Shown: piece after piece, positions 25,513 through 34,970 of the stretch | Layout of the letters: each line of letters opens with the position of its first letter | Numbering within the stretch: the stretch's first letter is position 1 | Source of the DNA: Nocardioides salarius | GTDB taxonomy: Bacteria > Actinomycetota > Actinomycetes > Propionibacteriales > Nocardioidaceae | NCBI RefSeq assembly: GCF_016907435.1 | Contig: NZ_JAFBBZ010000001.1 | Coordinates: forward strand, 1 to 64,000 | Length of the DNA: 64,000 nt | Direction of reading: 5' to 3' | The notes under the pieces: model-generated | Database searches by the model: none | What the model was told of the DNA's origin: nothing | The model's input: only the letters and a program-made list of their open reading frames with translations | Position numbers and translations under genes: made by a program

Positions 25513-26205
25513 TCAGCCGTCGCTGCCCTGCTGCAGGGTCTCGGACTCGGACGCGACCTGCTTGGCGGTCGAGGCGTCGAACAGCGGCTCGGTGCGGTCG
25601 TCACCCAGCTGGCCGAGCTGCTCGGGGCCCTCGGGCACCGGCGGAGCCGCCGAGGCCGGCGTCGGCTCGGACTTGAGCGGCACCTGGTCGGCGGTCTTCT
25701 TCGCCGGTGCCTTCTTTGCCGGTGCCTTCTTGGCGGCGGCCTTCTTCGCGGGCGCCTTCTTGGCAGTGGTCTTCTTGGCCGGGGCCTTCTTGGCAGTGGT
25801 CTTCTTGGCCGGGGCCTTCTTCGCCGGCTTCTTGGCTGCTGCGACGTCGGCCGGGGTCGCCTCGACCTGCACGTCGGCAGCACCGGCGTCGATGTCGGTG
25901 ACCGGGTCCTCGGCGGGGGCGGCCGGGGCCGGAGCAGCGGCCGGAGCAGCGGCCGGAGCAGCGGCCGGAGCAGGAGGAGCCGGAGGAGCCGACGGGGCCG
26001 CGTGGGCACCGCGCCCGCTGACCTTCTGCACCAGGCCACGAGCGGTGCCCTCGACGGCCAGGCGTCCCAGGCTGACGCCCGAGCGGACCTGGGTCACGGC
26101 CTTGTCCGCCGCCGCAGCGGGCAGCTTGGCGACGCCGGTGACCAGGTCGGTGGCCACGTCGGCGACAGGACCGACCACGGGGATCTTGGAGAGCGGGGTG
26201 GGCAC
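25513..26205 (-). CDS. Alanine/lysine-rich protein with histone H1-like repeat tail
   Basis: The 230-residue product has three parts. Residues 1-66 look helical ([37 protein letters not shown]). Residues 68-98 are an Ala/Pro linker. Residues 124-171 are a basic repeat of KAPAKKT units like the histone H1 C-terminus. An acidic tail follows. The basic tail implies DNA or polyanion binding. A helical amphipathic head with an AK-repeat tail also recalls PhaF-type granule proteins. GTG 26205 follows AGGAGGA at 8 nt, which decides it over an upstream in-frame ATG at 26286. Confidence 0.75.
   Translation of the reverse strand: MPTPLSKIPVVGPVADVATDLVTGVAKLPAAAADKAVTQVRSGVSLGRLAVEGTARGLVQKVSGRGAHAAPSAPPAPPAPAAAPAAAPAAAPAPAAPAEDPVTDIDAGAADVQVEATPADVAAAKKPAKKAPAKKTTAKKAPAKKTTAKKAPAKKAAAKKAPAKKAPAKKTADQVPLKSEPTPASAAPPVPEGPEQLGQLGDDRTEPLFDASTAKQVASESETLQQGSDG
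25693..25836 (-). repeat. Lys/Ala-rich coding repeats (KAPAKKT units)
   Basis: Near-identical 30-bp and 15-bp units encode [14 protein letters not shown] repeats in the C-terminal part of the histone-like protein. Confidence 0.85.
25928..25973 (-). repeat. 12-bp tandem repeat encoding an Ala/Pro linker
   Basis: Three perfect copies of gccggagcagcg and a partial fourth (plus-strand reading) encode the APAA repeats of the same protein. Confidence 0.85.
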
Positions 26206-26327
26206 GACGGTGTCCTCCTGGAGCTGGTCGGGGGTACGGGGTGCCGGCGACCGGACGGCCGCGGCGGGACGCCACGAGTCAACCATCCGAGGAGGCCGGC
26301 GGCCCCGCACGCAGGGGTGAGCAGGGA

Positions 26328-26750
26328 TCAGGAGTCGGCCGGGCGCACCGGCTCGGGTGCCGGGGCGGGCCGGCGCGGCGGGAGGCGGTCGCCCGGCGCC
26401 GAGCGCGGCGCACGGCTGGACCCGTCGCTCGCAGCAGCTGCGGCGAGGTCCGGCTTCGGCGCCACCCTGGCGGCCACGTCGGCCGGCGTCACGTCGGGCG
26501 CACGCTCGGGCGACCGGTCCGGCACCTCCCGGTCCTGGGCAGGGGTGCGCGCGCGTTCGCCCGGCGGGTTCCCCCGGGTGCCCGGCGCCATGGACAGCCC
26601 CCGCTCCACCACCGGCCGCAACCGCTCCAGCGCCCGGCCGCCGACCCGGAGGCCGACCCGCCCGCCGACGCGCAGGGTGCCCACGACGCGGCGTCCGACC
26701 CCTCCGACGGCGGTGCTGGCACTGGTGCTCGGCTGCTTGCTGGAGCTCAT
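26328..26750 (-). CDS. Basic, low-complexity hypothetical protein
   Basis: The 140-residue product is unrecognised. Residues 10-50 are Gly/Arg/Val-rich with a repeated pattern (GGVGRRVVGTLRVGGRVGLRVGGRALERL), possibly an amphipathic helix. The rest is Pro/Arg/Asp-rich and probably disordered. ATG 26750 follows GAGAGGA. It lies 122 bp upstream of the histone-like gene on the same strand and shares its bipartite build of amphipathic head and low-complexity tail, which suggests a related role. Confidence 0.55.
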   Translation of the reverse strand: MSSSKQPSTSASTAVGGVGRRVVGTLRVGGRVGLRVGGRALERLRPVVERGLSMAPGTRGNPPGERARTPAQDREVPDRSPERAPDVTPADVAARVAPKPDLAAAAASDGSSRAPRSAPGDRLPPRRPAPAPEPVRPADS

Positions 26751-26846
26751 GGGCGTCCTCTCGGTGGGGATCGATCGGTTGCCCTGGCAGTCAAGCACGC
26801 GCCGGGGCCGGAGCCCAGGGGCCGGGGCCAGGGGTCGGGGTCGGGG

Positions 26847-27134
26847 TCAGGACACGGAGCGGAACGGGTCGTGGTCGGCGAGGATCTTGTCGACGCGGGC
26901 CTGGTCGAGCCGGTTGACCACCGAGGAGGTCTCCTGGGCGTCGCGCACGCACTTGGCCAGCGTGAAGGCGGAGGTGGTCAGGTAGAGGGTGCCGAGGGCG
27001 AGGAAGGCGCGGACCCACGGGTCGACGGGCAGGTACAGCACGGCCACGACCATGCTGAGCAGGGCCAGGCCGAAGGAGATGCCGGCCTGGGCGTAGAAGG
27101 CGTTCGTGGTCCTGTTCTGGGTGGGTGTGCTCAT
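26847..27134 (-). CDS. YiaA/YiaB family two-helix membrane protein
   Basis: The 95-residue protein has two helices (GISFGLALLSMVVAVLYLPV and AFLALGTLYLTTSAFTLAK), followed by KCVRDAQE. That end of the second helix is characteristic of the YiaA/YiaB inner-membrane domain, whose function is unknown. The C-terminus is a short charged cytosolic tail with LDQARVDKILADHDPF. Confidence 0.88.
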   Translation of the reverse strand: MSTPTQNRTTNAFYAQAGISFGLALLSMVVAVLYLPVDPWVRAFLALGTLYLTTSAFTLAKCVRDAQETSSVVNRLDQARVDKILADHDPFRSVS

Positions 27135-27239
27135 GGCTCCACCCTGGTTCCGGGTGAGGGGTCGGCGGATGCGTCGGCGTACCCGACCCCGCTGAGCCCC
27201 GGTGCTCAACGGGTGGTCAGGACCGGCCCCGCCGGCTGG

Positions 27240-27245
27240 CACAGT
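27240..27245 (+). promoter_or_regulatory. Possible -10 element of the DUF2252 gene
   Basis: CACAGT, a CANNNT variant, ends 6 nt before ATG 27252. This is weaker than the TANNNT cases. Confidence 0.25.
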
Positions 27246-27251
27246 GGCGCC

Positions 27252-28601
27252 ATGGACGACCAGGACCGCACCGAGACGATCATCGAGGTGCTGGGGGAGG
27301 CCTTCGCCGACCTGATGGAGGCCGACCCCGCCGCCTTCCGCGGCAAGTACCGCAAGATGGCGGCCGACCCGCACTCGTTCTACCGTGGCACCGCGTGCCT
27401 GTTCTACGCCGACGTGACCGGGCGCACCGGTGGCTCGGCCGGGTCGCAGGTGTGGAGCGAGGACTTCGCCGACGAGCGCAGCGGCCGGATCTGGATCCAC
27501 GGCGACCTGCACGTCGAGAACTTCGGCACCTACCTCAACTCCGACGGCCGCTTCGTCTTCGACGTCAACGACTTCGACGAGGCCTACCTGGGCCGCTTCA
27601 CCTGGGACCTGCAGCGCTTCGCGGCGTCCCTGGCGCTGGTCGGCTGGCAGAAGGCGCTGCCCGAGCAGGAGGTGCGCGACCTCGTCGAGCGCTACCTGCG
27701 CGCCTACCTCGACCAGGTCGACCGCTACGCCGACGGCGCCGGCGGCGGCGGCGGCGACTACGCGCTCTACCTGCACAACACCTCCGGGCCGGTGCACGAG
27801 GTGCTGCTGCAGGCCCGCGAGCAGCGGCGCACCGACCTGCTGGCGGCCAACACCACCCGCGGCGACCAGGGCCACCGCACGTTCCGCGACGACGCCAGCG
27901 TGCGGCGCCTCGACGACGACGAGCGGGAGCGGGTCGTGCAGGCCTACCGCGACTACCTCGAGACGATCCCCGACGAGCGGCGCTCGCCGCGCGACGTCTT
28001 CTACGAGCTGCACGACGTCGTGGGCAAGTCGGGATTCGGCATCGGCAGCGCGGGGCTGCCGGCCTACAACCTGCTCATCGAGGGCCAGAGCCAGGCGCTC
28101 GACAACGACGTCGTGCTGTCGATGAAGCAGGCCAACGTGCCCGCGGTGAGCCGCTTCGTCGACACCGCGGAGGTCGACGACTACTTCGACCACGAGGGCC
28201 ACCGCACCGCGGTCAGCCAGCGCGCCCTGCAGGTGCACACCGACCCCCTGCTGGGCCACGCCGCCATCGACGGCGTGGGCTACGTGGTCTCGGAGGTCTC
28301 GCCCTACGAGCTCGACCTCGAGTGGTCGGGCATCACCGAGCCCGACGAGATGGGCGAGGTCGTCGAGCTGCTGGGGCGCGCGACCGCGAAGGTGCACTGC
28401 GCCTCCGACGAGGACAGCGACCAGGACCTCGTCGACTTCCAGGTCGAGGAGGCGGTCGCGGCCAGCGTCGGGGAGCGGCGCGACGAGCTGGTCTCGTGGG
28501 TCACCGACTTCGCCACGACGTACGCCGACCGGGTGCGCACCGACCACGCGCTGTTCGTCGAGGCCTTCCGCGAGGGGCGGATCGGGATCTCCTCGACCTG
28601 A
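27252..28601 (+). CDS. DUF2252 family protein (kinase-like fold)
   Basis: The 449-residue cytosolic protein has the DUF2252 hallmark WIHGDLHVENFGTYL near residue 82 and FDVNDFDEAYLGRFTWDLQR near 103. HGDLHxxN and DxND match the catalytic loop and metal-binding motif of aminoglycoside-kinase-like enzymes, so it is probably a small-molecule kinase. No substrate is known for the family. A further conserved segment is SRFVDTAEVDDYFDHEG. Confidence 0.9.
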   Translation: MDDQDRTETIIEVLGEAFADLMEADPAAFRGKYRKMAADPHSFYRGTACLFYADVTGRTGGSAGSQVWSEDFADERSGRIWIHGDLHVENFGTYLNSDGRFVFDVNDFDEAYLGRFTWDLQRFAASLALVGWQKALPEQEVRDLVERYLRAYLDQVDRYADGAGGGGGDYALYLHNTSGPVHEVLLQAREQRRTDLLAANTTRGDQGHRTFRDDASVRRLDDDERERVVQAYRDYLETIPDERRSPRDVFYELHDVVGKSGFGIGSAGLPAYNLLIEGQSQALDNDVVLSMKQANVPAVSRFVDTAEVDDYFDHEGHRTAVSQRALQVHTDPLLGHAAIDGVGYVVSEVSPYELDLEWSGITEPDEMGEVVELLGRATAKVHCASDEDSDQDLVDFQVEEAVAASVGERRDELVSWVTDFATTYADRVRTDHALFVEAFREGRIGISST

Positions 28602-28608
28602 GCGGCCC

Positions 28609-29808
28609 TCAGCCCAGCCGCTGGGCGGTCGCGCCGACGGCGGGCTCGACGCGCAGGTGCGCAGGGGGAGTGGCGCCGTCGCGCACGAAGCGCAGGTCGA
28701 TCGCCCGCGCGACCGCGTCCACCCGGTCCTCGGGCACCAGGGCCACGCTCGACCCGCCGAAGCCGCCACCGGTCATCCGGGCGCCCACCGCGCCGGCCTC
28801 GACCGCTGTCTCGACGGCCGCGTCCAGCTCGGGGCAGGAGATCTCGAAGTCGTCGCGCATCGAGACGTGCGAGGCCAGGAAGAGCCGGCCCAGGGCGGGC
28901 AGGTCGCCGGCGGTGAACGCCTCGACGCAGTGCCGCACCCGCTCGATCTCGCCGACCACGTGGCGGGCCCGGCGCCGCAGGCGCTCGTCGTCGAGCGACT
29001 CGGCCTGCTGCGGCTCCACGTCGCGCAGGGAGCGCGCCCCGAGCAGTCGGGCGGCCTCCTCGCAGTCGGCGCGGCGCTGGCCGTAGCCGCCGTCGACCAG
29101 CTCGTGGGAGACCCGGGTGTCGGTGACGAGGAGCGTCAGGCCGGCGTCCCCGAGCCCCAGGTCGACCGGGCGGGACGACCCGTCGGCGAAGTCCAGCAGC
29201 AGGGCGCGCCCCGCCCCGGCGCCGACCGCCACCCCCTGGTCCATGCCCCCGGTGGGGGCCCCGACCACCTCGGTCTCGGCGCGCACGGTCGCGGCCACGA
29301 GGCGCGCGCGCCAGGCGTCGTCGAGGTCGTGGCCCAGCAGCGCGACCACGGCGGCACCCACCGCGCACTCCAGGGCCGCCGAGCTCGACAGCCCCGCCCC
29401 CACCGGCACGGTCGAGTCGATGAGCACGTCGAGCCCGGGCACCTGCAGCGGCTCGGCGTCCGGGGGAGCGCCGGCCCCCAGGGCCCACAGCACCCCGGCG
29501 GCGTACGCCGCCCAGCCGGTGGCACCGCCCGGGGCACAGTCCTCGACCGTGCCCTCCCAGCCCTGCTCCTGCTGGCGGCTGCGGATCCGCACCACGCCGT
29601 CGTCCCGGCGGCGCACCGCCGCCCAGGTGGCGTGCGGCAGCGCGACGGGCAGCACCAGCCCGGAGTTGTAGTCGGTGTGCTCGCCCATCAGGTTGACCCG
29701 GCCCGGCGCGCGACCGACCACCTCGGCCGGGGCGTCGTACGCCGTCTCGAAGGCGCCGGTCAGGCGCGTCACCACGTCAGCGGGGTCACCGGGAGCAGTC
29801 CACGTCAT
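28609..29808 (-). CDS. galK: Galactokinase
   Basis: The 399-residue GHMP kinase phosphorylates galactose at C1, the first Leloir step. The galactokinase signature GRVNLMGEHTDYNSG lies at about residue 36. The ATP loop GAGLSSSAALECA is near 137, and the third motif RMTGGGFGGSSVAL near 350. No galT or galE is adjacent, and the next genes are unrelated. TAGGCT 6 nt before ATG 29808 indicates a leaderless transcript. Confidence 0.95.
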   Translation of the reverse strand: MTWTAPGDPADVVTRLTGAFETAYDAPAEVVGRAPGRVNLMGEHTDYNSGLVLPVALPHATWAAVRRRDDGVVRIRSRQQEQGWEGTVEDCAPGGATGWAAYAAGVLWALGAGAPPDAEPLQVPGLDVLIDSTVPVGAGLSSSAALECAVGAAVVALLGHDLDDAWRARLVAATVRAETEVVGAPTGGMDQGVAVGAGAGRALLLDFADGSSRPVDLGLGDAGLTLLVTDTRVSHELVDGGYGQRRADCEEAARLLGARSLRDVEPQQAESLDDERLRRRARHVVGEIERVRHCVEAFTAGDLPALGRLFLASHVSMRDDFEISCPELDAAVETAVEAGAVGARMTGGGFGGSSVALVPEDRVDAVARAIDLRFVRDGATPPAHLRVEPAVGATAQRLG

Positions 29809-29814
29809 GCGTCC

Positions 29815-29820
29815 AGCCTA
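29815..29820 (-). promoter_or_regulatory. Putative -10 element of galK (leaderless)
   Basis: TAGGCT on the minus strand, 6 nt before ATG 29808. Confidence 0.5.
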
Positions 29821-29861
29821 GGGACTGCGGTCCCCACCCCGGCGGCTGCCACCATGGGCCC

Positions 29862-31722
<1,861 letters not shown>

Positions 31723-31738
31723 CCGGCCCCGGCGCGGC

Positions 31739-32326
31739 TCAGCCGCGCGAGGAGTTCGCGGTGCGCCCGCGCACGATCCCGATGAAGGTCTGCACCCGCG
31801 GGTCCTCGTTGTCGGTGCGCCACACGAGGCCCACGGTGGTGCCCTCCAGGTCGTGCACGGGCCGGTAGGTCACGTCCTTGCGCTGGTGCAGCCGCGCCAC
31901 CGACATCGGCACCAGCAGCACGCCGGTGCCGGCGGCGACGGTCTCGACCGCCTCGCGCACGCTCATCGCCGGCCAGTCCAGCTGGGGCGCACGGGGGGTC
32001 CAGCCCGACGCGTGCGGCGCGACCAGCTGCTCGTCGGCGAGGTCGTCGGTGCCGACCTCCTCGACGACGGTGGCGACGTGCTCGTGGCCCATCACGGCCA
32101 CCACCCGCTCCTCGTAGAGGGTGATGCAGTGCAGCCCGTCGCGGTCGACGGGCAGGCGCGCCAGCACCATGTCGACCTCGCCGTGGCGCACCACCCGCTC
32201 CTGGTCCTCCTGCTCGACGGGCACCAGCTCGAGTGGGTCGCGGGAGCGGTCGCGCCAGGTGCGCGCCCACTTGTCGGGGGTGGCCCCGGTGACGAAGCCG
32301 AGGCGGAACGGGGTGGGCGTAGGCAC
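31739..32326 (-). CDS. LysR-type substrate-binding domain protein lacking the HTH
   Basis: The 195-residue product starts directly at the effector domain: FRLGFVTGATPDKWARTW is the usual first strand after the LysR linker. It continues with VDMVLARLPVDRDGLHCITLYEE and AGTGVLLVPMSVARL. The roughly 80-residue winged helix-turn-helix is absent. GTG 32326 has a TAGGCT promoter hexamer 6 nt upstream, so this is the real start, not a truncated assembly. It may sense a ligand and act through a partner. Confidence 0.85.
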   Translation of the reverse strand: MPTPTPFRLGFVTGATPDKWARTWRDRSRDPLELVPVEQEDQERVVRHGEVDMVLARLPVDRDGLHCITLYEERVVAVMGHEHVATVVEEVGTDDLADEQLVAPHASGWTPRAPQLDWPAMSVREAVETVAAGTGVLLVPMSVARLHQRKDVTYRPVHDLEGTTVGLVWRTDNEDPRVQTFIGIVRGRTANSSRG

Positions 32327-32332
32327 CCCGAG

Positions 32333-32338
32333 AGCCTA
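32333..32338 (-). promoter_or_regulatory. Putative -10 element of the HTH-less LysR-like gene
   Basis: TAGGCT on the minus strand, 6 nt before GTG 32326. Confidence 0.5.
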
Positions 32339-32366
32339 GCCGTCAACCTCCTCCCCCCTCCTAGGG

Positions 32367-32392
32367 GTGAAACCACGCCGATGGCGTTTCAC
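32367..32392. promoter_or_regulatory. Inverted repeat in the divergent intergenic region
   Basis: GTGAAAC (32367-32373) and GTTTCAC (32386-32392) are separated by 12 bp; the centre can extend the stem with GCC/GGC. It lies between the LysR-like gene and the acyl-CoA-dehydrogenase/PIG-L cassette, a plausible operator for either. The remaining 120 bp up to 32514 hold no other clear signal besides the ribosome site. Confidence 0.4.
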
Positions 32393-32514
32393 GCTGCCGT
32401 GCAACGGTTATGGGGTAGTTGTCGCGGGCTCGGCGCCCGTACGGAGCTCTTACGCAGCAGCTCCCGACGGTGCCGGGCCGGCGGCGCACATCCCCCGCGT
32501 GAGGAGAGCACTGC

Positions 32515-33603
32515 ATGGACCCCTGGGTGTCCCTCGACCCACCCATGCCCGCAGGAGCACGAGCCCGGGCCGGTGAGCCCGGAGGGGCTCGCGAGCTGGT
32601 CACCGGCGCCCTGGCCGACGGCACCAAGCGCGGCGACGTCGGCGGCCACCTCGAGCTGGCCGCCGCGCTCGGCGCGGTGGTGCCGCGTCCCGCCTCGGGG
32701 TCCACCGCCACGTTGTGGGAGAGCCTGGCCACGCTGGGCGCCCACGACCTCCAGCTGGCCCGCGCCGTCGAGCCGCACCTCGACGCCCTGGCGATCCTCG
32801 ACGAGGCCGGGGTCGCGGTCGCGGCCGGACCGGGCGCCACCTGGGGCGTCTTCGCCGCCGAGGGCCCGGGCGTGCGCCTCGTCGCGCGTCCCGACGGCGA
32901 GCGCTGGCTGCTGGAGGGCACCAAGCCCTGGTGCTCGCTCGCCTCCCACCTCAGCCACGCGCTGGTCACCGCCTGGGTCGACGACCGCACCCGCGGGCTC
33001 TTCGCGCTCGACCTGCGCGACCCGGCGGTGCGCACGGGTGAGCACGCCGAGCGCTGGGTGCCCCGCGGCCTGCCCGACGTGGTGAGCACCCCGATCGAGG
33101 TCGAGGGCGCCGCGGTGACGCCGGTCGGCGCCCCCGGCTGGTACCTCGAGCGGGACGGCTTCGCCTGGGGCGGCATCGGGGTGGCCGCCGTCTGGTACGG
33201 CGGCGCGGTCGGGCTGGCCCGGCGCCTGGCACAGCCCGTCGGTCGCGAGCTCGACCAGGTCGCCCACCTGCACCTCGGGGCGGTCGACCAGCACCTGACC
33301 GCGTCCCGGGCCGTGCTGGCCGAGGCCGCCGCGGTCGTCGACTCCGGCGGCGTCACCGGCTCGGCCGCCGCAGCCCTGGCCACGCGGGTCCGCTCGGTGG
33401 TCGTCGCCTCCGCCGAGGGGGTGCTCGCGGCCTGTGAGCACGCCCTGGGGCCGGGCCCGCAGGTCGGTGACGCGTCGTACGCCGCCGCGCTCGCCGACCT
33501 GCGCCTCTACCTGCGCCAGCACCACGCCGAGCGCGACCTCGCCGCGCTCGGTCGCCAGGCCGAGCACGAGGGGCCGTGGTGGACGACGAGGTCGGCGACA
33601 TGA
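32515..33603 (+). CDS. Acyl-CoA-dehydrogenase-like protein of the PIG-L cassette
   Basis: The 362-residue protein is a divergent acyl-CoA dehydrogenase homologue. The middle domain is recognisable (LVARPDGERWLLEGTKPWCSLA; LDQVAHLHLGAVDQHLTASRAVL). The C-terminus, however, ends GPQVGDASYAAALADLRLY then LRQHHAERDLAALGRQ. It lacks the usual EGT catalytic-base motif. It may oxidise an unusual substrate or have another role. GAGGAG precedes ATG 32515. Its stop overlaps the next start (ATGA), the first coupling in a three-gene operon. Confidence 0.8.
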   Translation: MDPWVSLDPPMPAGARARAGEPGGARELVTGALADGTKRGDVGGHLELAAALGAVVPRPASGSTATLWESLATLGAHDLQLARAVEPHLDALAILDEAGVAVAAGPGATWGVFAAEGPGVRLVARPDGERWLLEGTKPWCSLASHLSHALVTAWVDDRTRGLFALDLRDPAVRTGEHAERWVPRGLPDVVSTPIEVEGAAVTPVGAPGWYLERDGFAWGGIGVAAVWYGGAVGLARRLAQPVGRELDQVAHLHLGAVDQHLTASRAVLAEAAAVVDSGGVTGSAAAALATRVRSVVVASAEGVLAACEHALGPGPQVGDASYAAALADLRLYLRQHHAERDLAALGRQAEHEGPWWTTRSAT

Positions 33604-34970
33604 GCCAGGCCGGCTTCCGCCACGACGTGCCCGGCACCCCCGCGAGCAGCTGGCACGACGACCGACGCTGGTCCGGGGTGCCGCCGCTGGAGCTCTCCGC
33701 CCGCGACGGCCGCAGCCTGGAGCACGTGGTCGTGGTGGCCGCCCACCCCGACGACGAGTCCCTCGGCGCCGGCGGGCTGCTGTCGCGGCTGCTCCGGCTG
33801 CCCGACGAGGAGCGCCCGCGGATCGAGATGGTGCTGCTCACCGCGGGGGAGGCGAGCCACCCCTCCTCGCCCACGCACGGGCGCGAGCAGCTCGCGGCCC
33901 GGCGCCTCGAGGAGTCGCGCGCGGCCCTGGACGCCCTGGGCGGTGCCGCCGAGGGTGTCCCGGTGCACTGGTGGGGCTCCGCCGACGGGCACGTCGAGGC
34001 CGACGAGGCCCGGTGGACCGACCGGCTCAGCGCCCTCGTCGGCGACGGCAGCCGCGCCCTGCTGGTCGGCCCGTGGCGCCACGACGGGCACCCCGACCAC
34101 GACGCCGCGGGGCGGATCTGCGCCGCGGCCGCCCGGCGCACCGGCGCCCGGCTGCTGGAGTACCCGATCTGGTTCTGGCACCGGGCCGAGCCCCACGAGG
34201 CGCCCTGGGTCGACCTGCGCCGGCTGCCGCTCGACCCGGGCACCTGCACCCACAAGCGGCACGCCGTGCACGCCCACGCCTCCCAGGTGCGACCGCTCTC
34301 GGAGGAGCCCGGCGACGAGACGCTGCTGCAGCCCGAGGTGCTGGCGCACTTCCTCGGCGAGCAGGAGGTCTTCGTCGAGGCGCCGGCACGCGACGAGACC
34401 CTCGACGAGCTGCACCGCTCCGTGGCGGAGCCCTGGGGCGCCGACACCCGGTGGTACGAGGAGCGCAAGCGGGCGCTGGCCCTGGCGATGCTGCCGGCCC
34501 GCCACCACGGACGGGTCCTCGAGCTCGGGTGCTCGACGGGGGTGCTGACCCGCGCCCTGGCCGAGCGCTGCGACGACGTCCTGGCGGTCGACTCCAGCCG
34601 GGCGGCCGTGGAGGCGGCCCGGCGGCGCACCGAGGACCTCGCCAACGTCGAGGTGCAGCAGCGGCTGCTCCCCGAGGACTGGCCTGACGGGCGCTACGAC
34701 GTGATCGTGCTCAGCGAGGTCGGGTACTTCCTGAGCCCCGTCGACCTCGACGAGCTGGTGCGCCAGAGCGCCAACGGCCTCGACCGCGACGGCCTGGTGC
34801 TGCTGGCCCACTGGCGCCACCCCGTGCAGGGGTGGCCGCTCGACGGCGCCGCGGTGCACCGTGCCTTCGAGGCGCTGCCGGGCTGGTCGCGCATCGCCGA
34901 GTACCGCGACCGCGACGTCGAGCTGCTGCTGCTGGGCCCGGAGCACCGTCTGCCGGATCCCACCGAGTGA
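33600..34970 (+). CDS. PIG-L deacetylase fused to NodS-like SAM methyltransferase
   Basis: The 456-residue fusion has an N-terminal PIG-L/LmbE metal-dependent deacetylase (about 40-235). It shows AHPDDES at 48-54, GHPDHDAAG at 163-171 and KRHAVHAHASQ near 219. The C-terminal methyltransferase (about 275-456) has WGADTRWYEERKRALALAML, the SAM loop LELGCSTGVLTRAL and ILxEVGYFLSP-like strands. This resembles the NodS N-methyltransferase family. PIG-L enzymes remove acetyl from N-acetylglucosaminyl compounds, so deacetylation followed by N-methylation of the freed amine is a reasonable inference. It overlaps both neighbours (ATGA, GTGA). It is not the mycothiol enzyme MshB, which has no such fusion. 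Confidence 0.9.
   Translation: MSQAGFRHDVPGTPASSWHDDRRWSGVPPLELSARDGRSLEHVVVVAAHPDDESLGAGGLLSRLLRLPDEERPRIEMVLLTAGEASHPSSPTHGREQLAARRLEESRAALDALGGAAEGVPVHWWGSADGHVEADEARWTDRLSALVGDGSRALLVGPWRHDGHPDHDAAGRICAAAARRTGARLLEYPIWFWHRAEPHEAPWVDLRRLPLDPGTCTHKRHAVHAHASQVRPLSEEPGDETLLQPEVLAHFLGEQEVFVEAPARDETLDELHRSVAEPWGADTRWYEERKRALALAMLPARHHGRVLELGCSTGVLTRALAERCDDVLAVDSSRAAVEAARRRTEDLANVEVQQRLLPEDWPDGRYDVIVLSEVGYFLSPVDLDELVRQSANGLDRDGLVLLAHWRHPVQGWPLDGAAVHRAFEALPGWSRIAEYRDRDVELLLLGPEHRLPDPTE

Noticed and set aside
25693..25973. Non-coding minisatellite
   Set aside because: The repeats keep the reading frame of the Lys/Ala-rich protein, which has a strong ribosome site.
26206..26286. Longer N-terminus of the histone-like protein from ATG 26286
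   Set aside because: The extra 27 residues look random and have no ribosome site, while GTG 26205 has AGGAGGA at ideal spacing.
33600..34970. MshB (mycothiol deacetylase) assignment for the PIG-L protein
   Set aside because: The deacetylase motifs fit the superfamily, but the protein is fused to a NodS-like methyltransferase and sits with a glycosyltransferase, unlike MshB.
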